Positions 62,425-64,000 of a DNA stretch of 64,000 nucleotides are shown one piece after another. The notes under the pieces were generated by a model. The model ran no database searches, was not told the DNA's origin, and was given only the letters and a program-made list of their open reading frames with translations. The translations under genes and the position numbers were made by a program. Origin of the DNA: Desulfobacteraceae bacterium UBA2245 (lineage in GTDB: Bacteria; Desulfobacterota; Desulfobacteria; Desulfobacterales; UBA2245); assembly GCA_002347265.1 (NCBI GenBank), contig DDYB01000011.1, positions 1 through 64,000 on the forward strand, given 5' to 3'. Position 1 is the first letter of the stretch; every line of letters starts with the position of its first letter.

Positions 62425-62565
62425 TGACGGTCCGGTAAAAAGTCAAGATGGCAACGGCGCAGATCAGGTTCGAAGCGTCGCAAATCCACAGGAATGACAG
62501 TGCGTCAGCGTGCAATGACGATGGATGCGGCGCAATGCGGAAGCCGGACTTTTTACAAGGCGTCA
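62425..62565. repeat. Small inverted-end repeat element, GACTTTTTAC family
   Basis: Ends are TGACGGTCCGGTAAAAAGTC and the imperfect inverse GACTTTTTACAAGGCGTCA. The 141-bp unit has no reading frame. Partial copies lie at 29227-29275, 35981-36023 and 47822-47866. The interval 62401-62856 otherwise has no gene. Confidence 0.65.
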
Positions 62566-62835
62566 TCATGGATTTCCAGTTTATACCAACTCCTGCTTTA
62601 AAAGACATCCATAAATTTCACAGCAAAGTCGCCGCACGGAATGGGTTTGAACCCGGCACGAATCCTGTTCCCCCGCTTCCCCGGTCCATACGCAAATTGA
62701 CGGCGATCTTCACACAAATAAATTTTCCTTGCGGATGCCCGGCGTTTCCCTATGGCTTTTGATGAAAAATTTTTATATAAATGAAGGGTTTGAAAAATGT
62801 TGAACTCAAAATTCCATGGATACGCAAACTTTAAA

Positions 62836-62857
62836 GGGTGTTGAAAAACAAGAATCA
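62836..62857 (-). repeat. MITE terminus fused to the prc start codon
   Basis: GGGTGTTGAAAAACAAGAAT is the reverse complement of the last 20 or so bases of the 149-bp MITE-like element, and the match extends to the A of the following ATG. No further MITE sequence is seen upstream. Confidence 0.7.
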
Positions 62858-64000
62858 TGAAAATAACCATCAAACAATGGCGCATTCCGGTTGCTTTCTT
62901 TTTGATCCTGCTGCTGACGGCGCCGGAAGCGAGCCGGGCGGATTCGGCCGCGGCCCGTTCCGCACAGGAGAACGCACAGGTCCTGCCCGCAGAACCCGTG
63001 CTGGAGGAGCTCTCCCCTCCGAAACAATATTCCAGAATCAGCGGAGAAATCCTCGGCCAGCTCCGGTTGCGGCATTTCCGAAAGATTGACATCGACAACG
63101 CCTTTTCCGAACGTTTTTTTCAACGACTTCTGTCGGATCTGGATGAAAACAAAAACCATTTTCTGAAAAGCGACATCGACGAATTCGAGGTTTACCGTTA
63201 CGAGCTCGATAATTCACTTGAAAAAAAAGACCTGACGCCCGGCTACATCATATTCAACCGGTTCCGTACACGCCAGGTTCAGCGTCTGAATTACATGATC
63301 GAGCGCATCGAAGCGGGCACAGGCGTCATGGATTTTGAAGAGAACGAGAGTCTTCAAATCGAACGCAAAAACCTGCCCTGGCTTCAAACCATGGCCGAAC
63401 TCGAGGACCTGTGGCGAAAGCAGGTCAAAAATGACGTGCTGAACCTGAAACTGGGCGGGGAAACCGCTGAAGCGGAAATAGAAAAAACCCTTCGAAAACG
63501 ATACAAAAACCGGCTGAATCAGGTGCTGAAGATCAACGAAGAGGATGTGTTTCAAGTATATATCGATGCGTTGACGCATACCTTTGATCCGCATACCGAG
63601 TATTTTTCACCCCACCTCTGGGAGAACTTCAACATCCGCATGAGCCTGTCCCTGGAAGGAATCGGGGCGCTGCTTCAGCAGGATAGCGAATACATCAAGA
63701 TAGTCAGCCTGGTGCCCGGCGGACCTGCGGACAAAGACGGACGGCTCAAACCCGGCGATCGCATCACGGGAGTCGGCCAGGGCGTGGACGGGGAGATCGA
63801 GGATGTGATGGGATGGCGCATCGAGGATGTGGTGAACCTGATTCGCGGCCCCAAAGAAACCGTGGTGCGCATCAAGATTATTCCGACGGACGCCCGCACC
63901 GAACATCAGACCCAGATTGTCGATGTGCTTCGCAACACGGTGAAGCTCGAAGACCAGGCTGCCCGGAAACAGGTGCTGACCCTGGAAAACGCCGGCGTCT
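62857..64000 (+). CDS. prc: Tail-specific protease (Prc/CtpA-type), 5' part
   Basis: The window holds the first 381 codons. A signal peptide (KITIKQWRIPVAFFLILLL) is followed by the Tsp N-terminal helical domain with QLRLRHFRKIDIDNAFSERF and RFRTRQVQRLNYMIERIEAG. A PDZ domain follows (LSLEGIGALLQQDSEYIKIV; GGPADKDGRLKPGDRITGVG) at about 265-360. The Ser/Lys catalytic domain lies beyond the window. The substrate is probably periplasmic misfolded proteins. The ATG at 62857 gives a good signal peptide; there is no ribosome site, and the bases before it are a MITE end. Confidence 0.9.
   Translation, partial: MKITIKQWRIPVAFFLILLLTAPEASRADSAAARSAQENAQVLPAEPVLEELSPPKQYSRISGEILGQLRLRHFRKIDIDNAFSERFFQRLLSDLDENKNHFLKSDIDEFEVYRYELDNSLEKKDLTPGYIIFNRFRTRQVQRLNYMIERIEAGTGVMDFEENESLQIERKNLPWLQTMAELEDLWRKQVKNDVLNLKLGGETAEAEIEKTLRKRYKNRLNQVLKINEEDVFQVYIDALTHTFDPHTEYFSPHLWENFNIRMSLSLEGIGALLQQDSEYIKIVSLVPGGPADKDGRLKPGDRITGVGQGVDGEIEDVMGWRIEDVVNLIRGPKETVVRIKIIPTDARTEHQTQIVDVLRNTVKLEDQAARKQVLTLENAGV

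Overview
The window is 64 kb of a mid-GC bacterial chromosome, most likely from a Desulfobacterota (former Deltaproteobacteria) anaerobe near the Desulfobacterales. This rests on the mix of genes: a spirochaete/delta-type EF-G, a selenocysteine tRNA, a YedE-type selenium/sulfur transporter with a TusA-like partner, LarC, a UspA protein, an HTH-cupin regulator paired with an acyl-CoA ligase, a CoA-transferase/GNAT fusion, several HD-GYP proteins and a sigma-54 activator. It also rests on intergenic arrays of a 9-bp CACGAAGGN unit. No marker here fixes the genus.

Left part (1-13.7 kb). A sigma-54 response regulator is followed by a pgpA-lepB-pyrB-pyrC operon. Then comes a repeat-rich accessory zone with a RAYT transposase element, an AbiE toxin-antitoxin pair whose toxin appears cut short by that element, larC, a DUF4143 ATPase with palindromic operators, an abiEii fossil and a Fic protein. 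Blocks of the 9-bp repeat in opposite orientations bracket most accessory genes, and a 149-bp MITE-like element recurs.

Middle (13.7-29.3 kb). tRNA-Sec, a phosphoribosyltransferase, an uncharacterised protein that is probably an alpha/alpha toroid, a di-heme cytochrome-c peroxidase, two overlapping dynamin-like GTPases, the TusA-like/YedE selenium-sulfur pair, trmO, an RlmD-type methyltransferase, an alpha/beta hydrolase and cinA. A long repeat array closes this part.

Right part (29.3-64 kb). This is mostly ordinary chromosome: UspA, the HTH-cupin/acyl-CoA ligase pair, a B12-binding radical SAM protein, a PurF homologue without the N-terminal cysteine, a deaminase, two peptidoglycan enzymes converging tail to tail, a CBS protein, carB, a CheX-like protein, a CoA-transferase/GNAT fusion overlapping rsmG, Nudix, Smr and ElbB proteins. 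It continues with EF-G behind a structured leader, a P-loop protein, a GAF/HD-GYP protein, threonine dehydratase, a phosphoglycolate phosphatase-like HAD, a HEAT/HD-GYP/DUF2284 cluster, an acyl-CoA dehydrogenase and the start of a tail-specific protease that runs off the window.

The strongest leads for new biology are the inverted 9-bp arrays that bracket accessory genes, the MITE ends that have become parts of genes (a stop codon, a start region), the tandem GTPases with unequal G motifs, the shared N-terminal domain of the HEAT and HD-GYP neighbours, and the attenuator-like leader of the EF-G gene.
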